Below are positions 1-9,500 of a stretch of 64,000 nt of DNA, piece by piece; the first letter of the stretch is position 1, and each line of letters begins with the position of its first letter. A program made the translations under genes and the position numbers. Source of the stretch: Bartonella krasnovii. Its GTDB lineage: Bacteria > Pseudomonadota > Alphaproteobacteria > Rhizobiales > Rhizobiaceae. The stretch covers positions 992,001-1,056,000 of the forward strand of contig NZ_CP031844.2 of NCBI RefSeq assembly GCF_003606345.3, given 5' to 3'. The notes below the pieces were generated by a model. That model had not been told where the DNA came from. It worked only from the letters and a program-made list of their open reading frames with translations, and searched no databases.

Positions 1-582
1 TAATGTTTTTTCAGGAAATTCACTAACATCTGTACAATAGGCAACATTCCCAATACGAAAACCTAAGGAATGAATATTTCCGTGGTATTGTAAATGCGTA
101 TTGACGCTTATTTCCCCCCCCTTCCCCTGAATAATAAATTGGCTATCTTCATCGATAAGATGCTCTTTTAAGATAGGTGAATAAGATGAATCTTTTGGTG
201 TTTGAAAACAATATCCGAAAGCATTTTTGAGATGCTCGAGTGTAAACCTGTCAGCATAGATATCGATTAAACATTTTTGTGCGAGGGCATAACTGCGTAA
301 ATCATCAATACCGTGGATATGATCTGCATGAGAATGCGTATAAAGAGCAGCATCAAGATGGCTTACACGCGCATCGATCATTTGTGAGCGAAAATCTGGA
401 CCTGTATCAATAACGATCGTTGTTTTTTTTCCTGATGATTTAATGCGTTCAATTAATAAAGAACTTCTGTAGCGTTTATTTTTAGGGTTATTCGGATCAC
501 ATGTCCCCCAATCACCATTGGGGCGTGGGACCCCTGGAGAGGGACCACAGCCTAATATCGTAAATCGGTACTGATCGCACAT
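1..582 (-). CDS. MBL-fold metallohydrolase (PhnP-like), 3' end cut by window
   Basis: The reading frame stays open from an ATG at 582 to the left edge (194 codons), so the C-terminus is missing. The protein starts MCDQYRFTILGCGPS and carries the metal-binding motif THSHADH at about residues 82-88, followed by GIDDLR. This combination is typical of the PhnP/RNase Z-like branch of the metallo-beta-lactamase superfamily, which are mostly phosphodiesterases with two metal ions. The gene follows tatD by 10 bases on the same strand and closes the tmk-holB-metG-tatD run, an order I recall from other Rhizobiales. The true substrate cannot be read from the sequence. The family call is firm. Confidence 0.88.
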   Translation of the reverse strand, partial: MCDQYRFTILGCGPSPGVPRPNGDWGTCDPNNPKNKRYRSSLLIERIKSSGKKTTIVIDTGPDFRSQMIDARVSHLDAALYTHSHADHIHGIDDLRSYALAQKCLIDIYADRFTLEHLKNAFGYCFQTPKDSSYSPILKEHLIDEDSQFIIQGKGGEISVNTHLQYHGNIHSLGFRIGNVAYCTDVSEFPEKTL

Positions 583-592
583 AGCTTTTGCC

Positions 593-1366
593 TTATTTCA
601 TTTTGCTAAATAAATGAAAAGCATTTCGGGTTGTTATTTGAGCTGTTTCTTCAATGCTTAAACCAATTGTTTCAGCTAAAATAGCTGCTGTATAGCATAC
701 AAAAGATGGTTCATTGGTTTTTCCCCGGTGAGGAGTGGGGGCTAAAAATGGTGCATCTGTTTCCACCAGCAACCGCTCATGGGGCACAATTTTTGCTATT
801 TCACGGATTTCAAGTGCATTTTTAAAAGTAAGAATACCTGAAAAAGAAATATAACCCCCAAGTTCAATGCCAGCACGAGCAAGCTGCATTCCAGACGAAT
901 AACAATGAAGAATAAAGGGAAAAGCCCCTTGCTTCATCTGTTCGCGTAAAATTTTCTCCATATCGATATCTGCATTGCGTGAATGTATAACAAGAGGAAT
1001 CTGTGTTTCTCGAGAAGCAATGATATGTTCTTGAAATACTTTCTTTTGCTCTTCTGGTGTAGAATAATCATAATGGTAATCAAGCCCCCCTTCCCCAAAT
1101 GCAACAACTTTAGGGTGTTTTGAGAGTTGAATAAGCTCTTTGGCTGTAATATCTTGTTCTTCATGCGCATGATTAGGGTGGGTTCCAACGGAACAAAAGA
1201 CTTGCTCATAGCTTTGCGCAATAGCTAACAGTTTATCTAACTTACGAACATGGGTTGAAATTGTGATCATACGTCTAACGTCGGCATCAAAAGCCCGTTG
1301 GATAACATTATCCAAATCTTGTGAAAAATCTTCAAAATCAAGATGACAATGTGTATCAATGAGCAT
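593..1366 (-). CDS. tatD: TatD family metal-dependent deoxyribonuclease
   Basis: This 257-residue protein is a TIM-barrel metal-dependent hydrolase of the TatD family, cytosolic 3'-5' DNases linked to DNA repair and turnover. The expected ligands are visible: the N-terminal H-x-H (His6, His8), Glu92 in GEGGLDY, His128 in VIHSR, His154 in LHCYSS and Asp204 in ETDAP. The length is normal for the family. Its ATG lies inside the 3' end of metG (11-base overlap), so translation is probably coupled. The family is certain; the physiological substrate in this organism is inferred. Confidence 0.95.
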   Translation of the reverse strand: MLIDTHCHLDFEDFSQDLDNVIQRAFDADVRRMITISTHVRKLDKLLAIAQSYEQVFCSVGTHPNHAHEEQDITAKELIQLSKHPKVVAFGEGGLDYHYDYSTPEEQKKVFQEHIIASRETQIPLVIHSRNADIDMEKILREQMKQGAFPFILHCYSSGMQLARAGIELGGYISFSGILTFKNALEIREIAKIVPHERLLVETDAPFLAPTPHRGKTNEPSFVCYTAAILAETIGLSIEETAQITTRNAFHLFSKMK

Positions 1367-2915
1367 GGTGAGAATCTTCTTTCTTCAAGACATAACGAGG
1401 GAAAATCGGTTCTGGTGGTGGAAGATCAGCCCCTTCTTGAATTTTTGTATGGCTTATATGATACAATAACCGATCATCTTCAGCAACCGCAAGGCTATCA
1501 AGAAGTTTTGTTGCTGATTGGGGAATGAAAGGCAAAAGCATAATTCCTATTCGTCGCAAGATTTCGATAGTTATATAAAGAACTGTAAAAAAACGCTCTT
1601 GATCATTCTTTCGTAAATTCCAAGGCTGTTCGTTGGCAAAATAGCGATTGGCATCTGCTACAAGTAAAAAAATAGCCGAAAGGGCTAAATGCATACTATG
1701 AGAAGACATTGCTTGGTGTACAGTTTCAAGCACTTGAAGAGATTGTTCCAAAAGCTGTTTGTCTTGAACTAAAAATGCAGCGGGTCTAGGAACCTTTGCA
1801 TCACAATTTTTGGCAATCATAGATAAGGAACGCTGTGCTAAGTTACCAAGATCATTAGCAAGATCGGCATTAATACGACTCACAAGGCTTTCATGATTAT
1901 AACTACCATCATGTCCAAAGGGAACTTCACGAAGCAGAAAATAACGAACCTGATCAAGACCATAATGATCAACCATTTCAAAAGGATCAACGACATTCCC
2001 AACAGATTTTGACATTTTTACACCACGATTAAGTAAAAAACCATGTGCAAAAATATTTTTAGGCAATTCAACTCCAGCAGACATTAAAAATGCTGGCCAA
2101 TAGACGGCATGAAAACGAATAATATCCTTACCAATGATATGCGTATTTGCAGGCCAAAAATCACGTTTTTTTGAACTTTTATTAAAAAAATCAATTGCTG
2201 ATAGGTAATTTGTAAGCGCGTCAACCCAAACATACATCACGTGTTTGGGATTATCAGGAACAGCAACTCCCCAATTAAAATTTGTCCGTGAAATAGAAAT
2301 ATCTTTTAAACCCGATTTGATAAAACTTATAATTTCATTACGTCGCTCGAAGGGAGCGATAAAATCAGGATGTTTTTCATAATATTCAAGAAGTGCCTTT
2401 TCATAACGAGAAAGTTTAAAAAAATAACTTTCTTCTTCATTCCATTCAACAGGAGAGCCTAATTCCTTCTCGCGACGAATATTATCGGGTCCAATTTCCG
2501 TGTCTTTCTCTTCATAATAGGCTTCTTGGCGAACCGAATACCACCCCTTATAACGGCCAAGATAAATATCGCCATTCTCTTCCATCCTTTTCCAAATTTC
2601 TTGACACGTTTGAGAATGGCGCTCTTCTGTCGTGCGGATGAAATCATCATTAGAACAATTTAATACCGCAAGCATTTTTTGAAACACAGCACTATTACGA
2701 TCTGCAAGTTGCTGAGGTGTTATGCCTAATGTTGCTGCGGTTTGTTGCATCTTTAGACCATGCTCATCTGTACCAGAAAGAAAAAGTACATTTTTTCCGT
2801 TTAATCGTTGAAAGCGGGCTAAGACATCACTTGCAATGGCACTATACGCATGCCCAATATGCGGATTACCATTGGGATAAAAAATGGGAGTTGTTATGTA
2901 ATATGTGTCACGCAT
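1356..2915 (-). CDS. metG: methionyl-tRNA synthetase (short, type 2)
   Basis: This is a class I methionyl-tRNA synthetase that charges tRNA-Met in the cytosol. HIGH is at residues 19-22 and KMSKS at 300-304, with WVDALTNY before it. The connective peptide (about 118-160) lacks the Cys pairs of zinc-binding MetG forms, and the protein (519 residues) has no C-terminal EMAP-like tRNA-binding domain, so it is the short form common in alphaproteobacteria. I chose the ATG at 2915 (MRDTYYITTP) because homology starts there; an upstream in-frame start at 2960 would add 15 hydrophobic, non-family residues. It overlaps tatD by 11 bases. Confidence 0.96.
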   Translation of the reverse strand: MRDTYYITTPIFYPNGNPHIGHAYSAIASDVLARFQRLNGKNVLFLSGTDEHGLKMQQTAATLGITPQQLADRNSAVFQKMLAVLNCSNDDFIRTTEERHSQTCQEIWKRMEENGDIYLGRYKGWYSVRQEAYYEEKDTEIGPDNIRREKELGSPVEWNEEESYFFKLSRYEKALLEYYEKHPDFIAPFERRNEIISFIKSGLKDISISRTNFNWGVAVPDNPKHVMYVWVDALTNYLSAIDFFNKSSKKRDFWPANTHIIGKDIIRFHAVYWPAFLMSAGVELPKNIFAHGFLLNRGVKMSKSVGNVVDPFEMVDHYGLDQVRYFLLREVPFGHDGSYNHESLVSRINADLANDLGNLAQRSLSMIAKNCDAKVPRPAAFLVQDKQLLEQSLQVLETVHQAMSSHSMHLALSAIFLLVADANRYFANEQPWNLRKNDQERFFTVLYITIEILRRIGIMLLPFIPQSATKLLDSLAVAEDDRLLYHISHTKIQEGADLPPPEPIFPRYVLKKEDSHHAH

Positions 2916-2991
2916 GTCATACTCGTTGTAAAACACTATAAATAAAAGATATAATGACATAACGCCTGTTTATCACATTGTCACGGAAAAA

Positions 2992-4038
2992 CTAAACCTC
3001 ATGAATGATCTTATGAACTCTAAAAAGTAAGTTAATAACAAACTGCTTCTTATCGAGATTAAATAATTGTATTTCCTCTATTTCCTGATGAATCTCCTGC
3101 CATTTTTGTGCATATTTTTTTGAGAGAAATAAATTTCCTTTTTCAACGAGTGTGATAGCTTTTTGTTGAATTTTATCAAGAACTTCATCACAGAACTGTT
3201 GAAATTGAAATGGAGAAGAAACAGATGAAAATGTTTGAGCAAGCGTGTGTACAATCGTTGCGTTACAAACAGGTTGTTCTAGGAGAGCATCAATTGTTTT
3301 AATAATTTCAAGACCACCATGGCAAATAAGTAAAGCCGCTTTTCGAGGATTTCCTTTGGATTTTTTAATAATCATTTCAATCATTTTTTCATCAGGTAAA
3401 TTCTGATTGCTGAAAATATGTGTAATGACTTTTTTCATTTCATCATGACTCAACGGACGAAAAGAAATTTTTTGACACCGCGAATGAATGGTTGGAAGCA
3501 ATTTTCCTAAAGAATGCGCAATAATAATAAAGAGAGTTTTTGCAGGAGGTTCTTCAAGTATTTTAAGAATTGCATTAGCTGCATTTCTATTCATATCGTC
3601 TGCAGAATCAATAATAACAATACGCCATCCATTATCTTGCGATGTTCTGCTTAAAAAATGAATAACATCACGGATATCATCAATGAGTATTCCTGTTTTA
3701 AACTTTTGTGTTTTTACATCAAATCGACGTGAAATATACAACAGACCAGGATGACTCCCCTGTGTAATTTGGCGCCATGAAATAGAATGAAGATCGGGTT
3801 TTAAGAAATTTCCCTTTTGAGAACTTAAAATATTCCAAGCAAGATGAAACGCTAATGTTGCTTTTCCAATTCCGTATTCTCCTTCAAATAATAATGCATG
3901 GTGCAAATGCCCCTCTTTAAGCATTTGTGTCAAAAAGTGACGAATATCCTCATGACCAAAAATAACATTATTCTGGGACGGAGATGAAATTGTATCAATA
4001 TCATCATATTGACGTAAGATATTTATGACATCATTCAT
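2992..4038 (-). CDS. holB: DNA polymerase III delta' subunit
   Basis: The delta' subunit of the clamp loader helps open the sliding clamp at the replication fork. The 348-residue protein has a P-loop region at 53-61 (GEYGIGKAT) and the arginine-finger SRC motif in HSRCQKISFRPL. The usual GP of the Walker A motif is replaced by GE-Y, which is compatible with delta' subunits not needing ATP hydrolysis. The start at 4038 is preferred because its ATG overlaps the tmk stop codon as ATGA, a classic coupled junction; a start at 4068 would overlap tmk further. The tmk-holB pairing is common in bacteria. Confidence 0.93.
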   Translation of the reverse strand: MNDVINILRQYDDIDTISSPSQNNVIFGHEDIRHFLTQMLKEGHLHHALLFEGEYGIGKATLAFHLAWNILSSQKGNFLKPDLHSISWRQITQGSHPGLLYISRRFDVKTQKFKTGILIDDIRDVIHFLSRTSQDNGWRIVIIDSADDMNRNAANAILKILEEPPAKTLFIIIAHSLGKLLPTIHSRCQKISFRPLSHDEMKKVITHIFSNQNLPDEKMIEMIIKKSKGNPRKAALLICHGGLEIIKTIDALLEQPVCNATIVHTLAQTFSSVSSPFQFQQFCDEVLDKIQQKAITLVEKGNLFLSKKYAQKWQEIHQEIEEIQLFNLDKKQFVINLLFRVHKIIHEV

Positions 4039-4679
4039 GAAAATTGATCCAACAATATCTGATGACAAAAACTTTTTATTTGATTCGCAACAACTGCCAC
4101 TGAGCCAGTCGCATCAATAACGCGAAATCTCTGGGGCTCTTGTTTGGCCAATTGAAGAAAAGCTTGACGCCTTTGTTCTTGAATTTCCAACTGATCTTTT
4201 TCAAAATAATCGATTACTTCTGTTTTTTTTCTTCGCAAATTGGCACGCTTTATACCGCACGCTGCTGGCATATCTAATAAAAATGTTAAATGAGGCATGA
4301 TACCGTTGAGTGCAACACACTCTAAAACAGAAAGAAGAGAAGAATTGACGGTTTCATTGAGTCCTTGATAAACGCGTGTAGAATCAATAAAGCGATCACA
4401 TAAAACGACTTTACCTTTTTGCAAAGAAGGCGCGATAATCTCGGCAACATGGTCGGTACGTGCCGCTGTAAACAAAACAGCTTCAATCAATGGTCCATAT
4501 TGTTGTGCCTGCCCTGACAATAAAATATGACGGATTGCTTCTGCCCCTGGTGTTCCTCCTGGTTCTCGTGTTGTAACAACATCATAACCTTGGTAAGAGA
4601 GATATTCAGCAAGTAAAGAAATCTGCACTGTTTTTCCTACCCCGTCCCCTCCTTCGAATGTGATAAAATAACCTGACAC
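4035..4679 (-). CDS. tmk: thymidylate kinase
   Basis: Thymidylate kinase phosphorylates dTMP to dTDP for DNA synthesis. The 214-residue protein shows the P-loop GGDGVGKT (10-17), the TREPGGTPGAE substrate motif (about 37-47), the DRF motif (95-97) with DST, and an Arg/Lys-rich lid near residues 148-152. Length is normal. It lies 29 bases downstream of the dacA-like gene and overlaps holB by four bases, so it belongs to one transcription unit with holB and metG. Confidence 0.97.
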   Translation of the reverse strand: MSGYFITFEGGDGVGKTVQISLLAEYLSYQGYDVVTTREPGGTPGAEAIRHILLSGQAQQYGPLIEAVLFTAARTDHVAEIIAPSLQKGKVVLCDRFIDSTRVYQGLNETVNSSLLSVLECVALNGIMPHLTFLLDMPAACGIKRANLRRKKTEVIDYFEKDQLEIQEQRRQAFLQLAKQEPQRFRVIDATGSVAVVANQIKSFCHQILLDQFS

Positions 4680-4708
4680 GTATAAACCTTAATCTTATTA
4701 GCGCGTAA

Positions 4709-5872
4709 CTATAAATATTTCCGTAACCATCCTATTGTTACTTCATAGAATGCACCTTTTACTTTTGTAAAGAAGCTTCCTTCCTGAACATTTTTGCCAG
4801 CAAAAACTGGTTTTTCCAAAAGAATCTTTTTATCTTCTAAAATTTGAATAACGCCAACTGATTGCCCTGAAACGATGGGGGCTTTCAATGGACCATGATA
4901 TTTAATTTTTGCTTTAACATTGACTTCTTTTTCATTGGAAAGCATAAAGCTTATCGGTTTTTTAACAATAAGTGGAACAAAATTTTCTTTCCCGCCATAA
5001 ACAGAAGCACGACCAACCGTTTTTTCCTTTGTAAAAATCGTTTTGAGATCAAAAGATGTCATTCCCCATTGAAGAATGCGTTCTATTTCCTTTGTATGTT
5101 TTTTACCATCTTGCAAACCATTAATCGCTAAAAAAAGACGCCGATGATTTTTATAAATGGTAGCAACCATTGAAAAACCTTCTTTTTCACTGTAGCCAAA
5201 ACCAAATCCTTCTACACCTATTTCCTTAGAAATAAGAGGGTTTTTATTCCGTTGAAAAATATTATTCCACGTAAAGTGAGGCTCACGATAAAGTGTGTAA
5301 TAATCTGGATATTCCTGGGCAATATAACGTGCTAATGTAATCATATCGCGTACTGTTACAAATTGTCCCTCTTCGGGAAACCCTGTTGCATTAACAAAAT
5401 GGCTTTCAGATAATCCAATTATTTTAGCGCGCTGATTCATCAGCTTTGCAAAATGAGACTCATCTCCTGATATTCCTTCAGCAAGAATAATAGCAGCATC
5501 ATTTCCATTCATAATAATTAAACCACGTAAAAGATCATAAACACTGATTTCTGTCTTTATTTTTGCAAACATAGTGGTTGTACCGGAAGGTGCCCCACCC
5601 TTGCGCCAAGCATTTTCACTGACCTTGAATTTTTGGGTATTTTTTAACAATCCTTCCTTTAATTGATGAAAGACGACTTCCGCTGTCATTAATTTTGCTA
5701 ATGAAGCAGGAAAAAAAGGAATATCACTTTGTTTTTCATAAAGTATTGTTTCGGTATTATCATCAAGTAACAAAACTTGTGAGGCAGAAGTTTGAAAATT
5801 CTGTGTTCTTCCCAACGAGCTAAATGCTAATATTCCCCATAAGGTCAATAAGATCCTTAATGTTGTATACAT
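4709..5872 (-). CDS. DacA-like D-Ala-D-Ala carboxypeptidase homologue, probably inactive
   Basis: The 387-residue protein has a signal peptide (about 1-23), a peptidase S11 domain, a C-terminal PBP5-like beta domain from about residue 280, and a C-terminal amphipathic stretch as in membrane-attached DacA proteins. Active family members trim D-Ala from peptidoglycan pentapeptides. Here the SxxK motif is intact (S57-L-A-K60), but the SxN motif reads N122-G-N124 and the KTG motif reads G224-F-G226. Loss of both suggests a non-catalytic or altered penicillin-binding protein. The ATG at 5872 is chosen because GGAGGAG sits just upstream; an ATG at 5887 lies before that site. It is first in the tmk-holB run. 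Confidence 0.85.
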   Translation of the reverse strand: MYTTLRILLTLWGILAFSSLGRTQNFQTSASQVLLLDDNTETILYEKQSDIPFFPASLAKLMTAEVVFHQLKEGLLKNTQKFKVSENAWRKGGAPSGTTTMFAKIKTEISVYDLLRGLIIMNGNDAAIILAEGISGDESHFAKLMNQRAKIIGLSESHFVNATGFPEEGQFVTVRDMITLARYIAQEYPDYYTLYREPHFTWNNIFQRNKNPLISKEIGVEGFGFGYSEKEGFSMVATIYKNHRRLFLAINGLQDGKKHTKEIERILQWGMTSFDLKTIFTKEKTVGRASVYGGKENFVPLIVKKPISFMLSNEKEVNVKAKIKYHGPLKAPIVSGQSVGVIQILEDKKILLEKPVFAGKNVQEGSFFTKVKGAFYEVTIGWLRKYL

Positions 5873-6805
5873 AGTCGCTCCTCCCATCCTAAAATCAATA
5901 TAAAAAATTATTATATAGGAAAAAACTCTTTTATTTCTGTAAATTGAGAGACTATTGACAACTCAAGAAAAGATTTTATCTTTTTCATGGGTAGGATATT
6001 AATTTATTTATGACAAATGATCATTTTTTAAACTTAAAGCTGACCAAACTATTGTAAAATTCTCCCTTGATTTTTCCCTTTTTGAAACAATTAAAATCAC
6101 TTTTTTATCCTCCATAAGTAGGGTTAGTATAGAGGTGAAGATTATTAAAGAGAGAGTAAAAATACTTTTTATAAATCTCTCAACTGCCAAGGATTATTGT
6201 AAAACATAAGAGCTTTACAAACTCTATATGATAGTATTTTGTTTATAGTTTCATACGTGTAAAGAAGGAGCATGCCTAATGGCTTTACAGTTCTCCTCTT
6301 CATAAATGCTGTCATAAAATAGGCTCGAGAGCCAGATATGTCTCCTTAAAACGAGCACGTGTGAATTGATAATGCAAAAAGGGTATTTTGTTTGAGATGT
6401 TTAGTTTAAGTGAAGGGAGTTATTCCATTAAGAAATCAGTAAAAAAAGCATGAGGCAATGCGTAATCTCTTCATAAGATATTATTACCTTTGATGCTATC
6501 GAAGGCTGCAAAGTCAAATCAAAAGGGGATATTTTTCTGCTTTTCAGGTTTTATATTCTTTTCCAATTAGACTGTGCAATCATTTCAGAGGTCACATCAA
6601 CAGATTCATACAATCCGCTTATCTCCATTTGCTAAAAGCTGTCACTGCAGAAAAAGCATGTATTTTATGAGCAAACACTGTCATAAAATCAAAAAAACTG
6701 GCAATGGATTGAAGAGATGCATTAAATTATTAATAATAACACTCTTCCCCTTTTTAAATACTTTTTATTTGAAAATGATATCGATTAAAAACCAACACAT
6801 TTTTC
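5873..6805. other. gene-free gap between rlpA and the dacA-like gene
   Basis: About 930 bases of AT-rich DNA with no convincing gene. Short frames occur on both strands (for example 6008-6190 minus and 6574-6828 plus) but have no family resemblance, and one runs into the 3' end of rlpA. The promoter for the dacA-tmk-holB-metG run must lie in the left part. I could not identify a clear remnant gene. Confidence 0.5.
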
Positions 6806-7702
6806 TTAAAACAGTTGTAACCAATTAAGCTTTGTTCTTTTGTTGAGCTTATTTATAGAAGCAACTTGATCAAATGGCACTGGCTTATTAACCATGATAG
6901 GGCCAATTTCTGGTAGTTTCACTGTAACAGTTTTATTGTATTTCTCTTGTGAAATAGAAGATGCTTTAGCTAGCTCTTCTTTGTTTTCTATATTGCGCTC
7001 CTTGAATAAAACAGTTTCTCTTTTTTTCAAAACCTTTTCTGACGCTAATGAATATGAGTTAGCATTTCCAGGAGTATAAGAGGCCATTAAATATGCACCA
7101 TCATAATAGCCAATAGGTGCTTCAGCAATATATTCTACTTTAACATCTGCAACGCCCCTATCGACATAACCAAGTATTGTCGCAGCTTGCTTTGATAAAT
7201 CAATGATACGGTCTTTCATAAAAGGTCCGCGATCATTCACTCTAACAATGAGTGAAGATCCATTTTTCAAATTAGTAACACGAGCATAGCTAGGTAAAGG
7301 CATTGTAGGATGGGCAGCAGTCAGAAGATTCATGTCATAAATTTCACCGTTTGCCGTTAAACGCCCATGAAAATCTGAACCATACCATGATGCCTCTCCA
7401 ACACGTGCATACGTTGGATCATGTTCAGGATAATACCACTTTCCTTTTATCTGGTAAGGTTTACCAACAGTCGCCCGCCCACGTTTTTTTGCTTCTGATT
7501 GATTTTTATTATTGGATATTTGTTTCGATAGAACAGAAGTATTTACGTCAATTGGTTTATTATGATAGAAATCTTTTATTGAAAAATGTGCGGTCTCGCT
7601 TGAGCAACAAGACATCAATGATTGAGAAATGACGATCATCGAAAATAATTGAAATGTTGGTTTGATAATAAAAGTAAATTTCTTTTTACTATTTGAAGGC
7701 AT
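6806..7702 (-). CDS. rlpA: RlpA-like lytic transglycosylase lipoprotein without SPOR domain
   Basis: RlpA proteins are outer-membrane lipoproteins that cleave stem-less septal glycan strands. The 298-residue protein has a hydrophobic leader ending in a lipobox-like LMSC (Cys32). A double-psi beta-barrel domain follows (about 100-195) with GEASWYG, the GRLTANGE motif and the VNDRGPF motif containing the conserved Asp157. The C-terminal third is Lys/Glu/Asn-rich and shows no SPOR repeat, which many RlpA proteins use to reach denuded septal glycan. The neighbouring dacA-like gene on the same strand supports an envelope role. The start is the first ATG, preceded by a weak GGAC. Confidence 0.9.
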   Translation of the reverse strand: MPSNSKKKFTFIIKPTFQLFSMIVISQSLMSCCSSETAHFSIKDFYHNKPIDVNTSVLSKQISNNKNQSEAKKRGRATVGKPYQIKGKWYYPEHDPTYARVGEASWYGSDFHGRLTANGEIYDMNLLTAAHPTMPLPSYARVTNLKNGSSLIVRVNDRGPFMKDRIIDLSKQAATILGYVDRGVADVKVEYIAEAPIGYYDGAYLMASYTPGNANSYSLASEKVLKKRETVLFKERNIENKEELAKASSISQEKYNKTVTVKLPEIGPIMVNKPVPFDQVASINKLNKRTKLNWLQLF

Positions 7703-8282
7703 CTATTCAGTCCACTTATTTCTATTAAGCACTACTGTAAAAACCACGTCACGCTTCTTACACGCGAGAGAAGAATTCACGCTTTTAAATGATATCCCTC
7801 GCGCATATACCATCCTTGAGTTCGCCTCTTTTATCAAAAAATTAATATATTGTTAACCATTTTGTGATTGTCATAAGAAATAAATGCGCTACATAAAAGC
7901 GTTGAAAAATAAAAATAATATAAATCAATACGTTGTAGAAAATCTATCTTTTAAGATAAGCTGTGAATAAATACAAACTGTGAATAAGTATGACGATTTT
8001 ACCAACTATTTCCTGTAATGCGGCAGGTATTAAAAACAGCCTATGAATTACGAAAACGAGTAGCCACACTTACTATCAGTGCAGGTGTAATTATATCATA
8101 AGCTTTAAAGCACTTTTGGTTTGGGTAGAGGAGTACTCTATAGCAAAATAGCTGATAGAAAAAGATTGGCTATAGAATCAATAAAAAAGTTCTGAAAAAA
8201 ATTAGATCAGACAAAAACTAAAGGGAATCAAAGCAACAAAGATTCTCAAACTTTTGTATAGCCTCTTGATATCCTTCAAAGT
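7703..8282. other. intergenic region between rlpA and tRNA-Lys
   Basis: About 580 bases without a supported gene. A 27-codon frame at 8018-8101 (plus) has a protein-like composition but no recognisable family and could be chance or a remnant. The rlpA promoter should lie near 7710-7860, where the DNA is very AT-rich. Confidence 0.45.
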
Positions 8283-8358
8283 TGGTGAGCGCGCAGGGAT
8301 TCGAACCCTGGACCTACTGATTAAAAGTCAGTTGCTCTACCAGCTGAGCTACGCGCTC
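8283..8358 (-). tRNA. tRNA-Lys (anticodon TTT)
   Basis: On the minus strand a full cloverleaf can be drawn. The acceptor GAGCGCG (8358-8352) pairs with CGCGCTC, the D-arm contains AGCTCAGCTGGTAGAGC, the anticodon loop is CTTTTAA with anticodon TTT, and the T-arm is GGTTCGAATCC. The discriminator is A at 8286 and CCA is encoded at 8285-8283. It stands alone between two gene-free stretches. Confidence 0.97.
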
Positions 8359-9500
8359 TCACACAAGCTATTTAGTTTGCAGACTATCTAGTTTGCAGAA
8401 AGTGAAGGGAACATACGGTTGACTTTTCATTTGGTCAACACTTTTTGGAAAAAATAATAATATTTTTTCTAGTTATCAATAATTTTCCGTTTTTTTCCTT
8501 TCTTCATCATTGTAGAGTTGCTCTTTGAACTTCTTTTTGAAATCTCGATACAAAAATAATCTAACGATAAAAATATTTCATAGTTTTAAAATGCTCAAAT
8601 TACAAAAAAATCCCCCCCTTTTCTTCCAAACATGGCTATTAAACATCATGGATAGAGCAGAAAAATACTTCCTACTCTATATTATCTTTATATCTTTATG
8701 TTTTAATTTTTAAGTATGAATGAGATTTATAAAATAACATATTGAGGGGTGGAAAAATAAGTATGGTAGTGCAAACTTTTGAGATGTAAAGATAGCGTTG
8801 CCCGATAGATTTTATGTTATTTGCAAGATCATCTTGAGGGAAGCGAGCACATTAAGAGATATCTTATTTTAATAAATATGCGAATGAGCAATAATGACAT
8901 TTTGAGGAAGTGACTTTTATTCAGGCATGATGATTCTATAACGACAGCCAATTATTTTATAGAATAAAGCAGACGTAAAAAAAAATTAGTATTATTGAAA
9001 ATATCTGACATGACTGTAAATAGTGCTCATTATTGTAGCTGTAGATAATTTGACTAAACAATAAAAAAACAGAAACAATGTGCAAAATGATTCTAAATAT
9101 ACATAAAGTGATTTGTTACGCTATTGAAAGAATGTATTTTATTTAACTTTTTATATAAGAAAATTATAAAACACGTAGATATAAAAAATAGAAGTATAAC
9201 ATTAATCATAAAATCGGGTGTTGAATAATTCAATTAGAGCTATAAAATATTTTTTATATATCATTTAATATTAGTATAGTTTTATAATACATAAATAATA
9301 TTATGATATATTTGTTAAAGTAAATTTCACACTTATCATATATTAAATATGTATATAAATAAACATGTTGCCTAATTAACTTCACTTATAAGATCAAAAA
9401 TTAAAGCAAATAATTTTGATTTAGCAAAAAAATTTAGAATTATTATATATACACGTATTTTTTACTGTAATCTCTTTTATTCTTTTGATTGGAACATTGA
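8359..9500. other. long AT-rich gene-free region upstream of lexA
   Basis: Over 1.1 kb with no supported coding sequence; 9120-9480 is extremely AT-rich. The only frame over 60 codons (8525-8713, plus) has no family resemblance. The lexA promoter must be near the right end. I looked for the alphaproteobacterial LexA box (GTTC or GAAC direct repeats spaced by 7) before lexA and saw only a single GAAC half-site close to the start codon. Confidence 0.5.

Noticed and set aside
6008..6190. 60-codon minus-strand frame downstream of rlpA
   Set aside because: Hydrophobic and basic AT-rich translation without a ribosome site or neighbours that need it.
6574..6828. 84-codon plus-strand frame in the rlpA-dacA gap
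   Set aside because: Low-complexity basic composition, no family, no clear ribosome site, and it overlaps the rlpA 3' end.
8018..8101. 27-codon frame (MRQVLKTAYELRK...)
   Set aside because: The composition looks protein-like, but it is too short and I recognise no parent gene; could be chance.
8525..8713. 62-codon plus-strand frame upstream of lexA
   Set aside because: Phe/Lys-rich translation typical of AT-rich non-coding DNA; no supporting signals.
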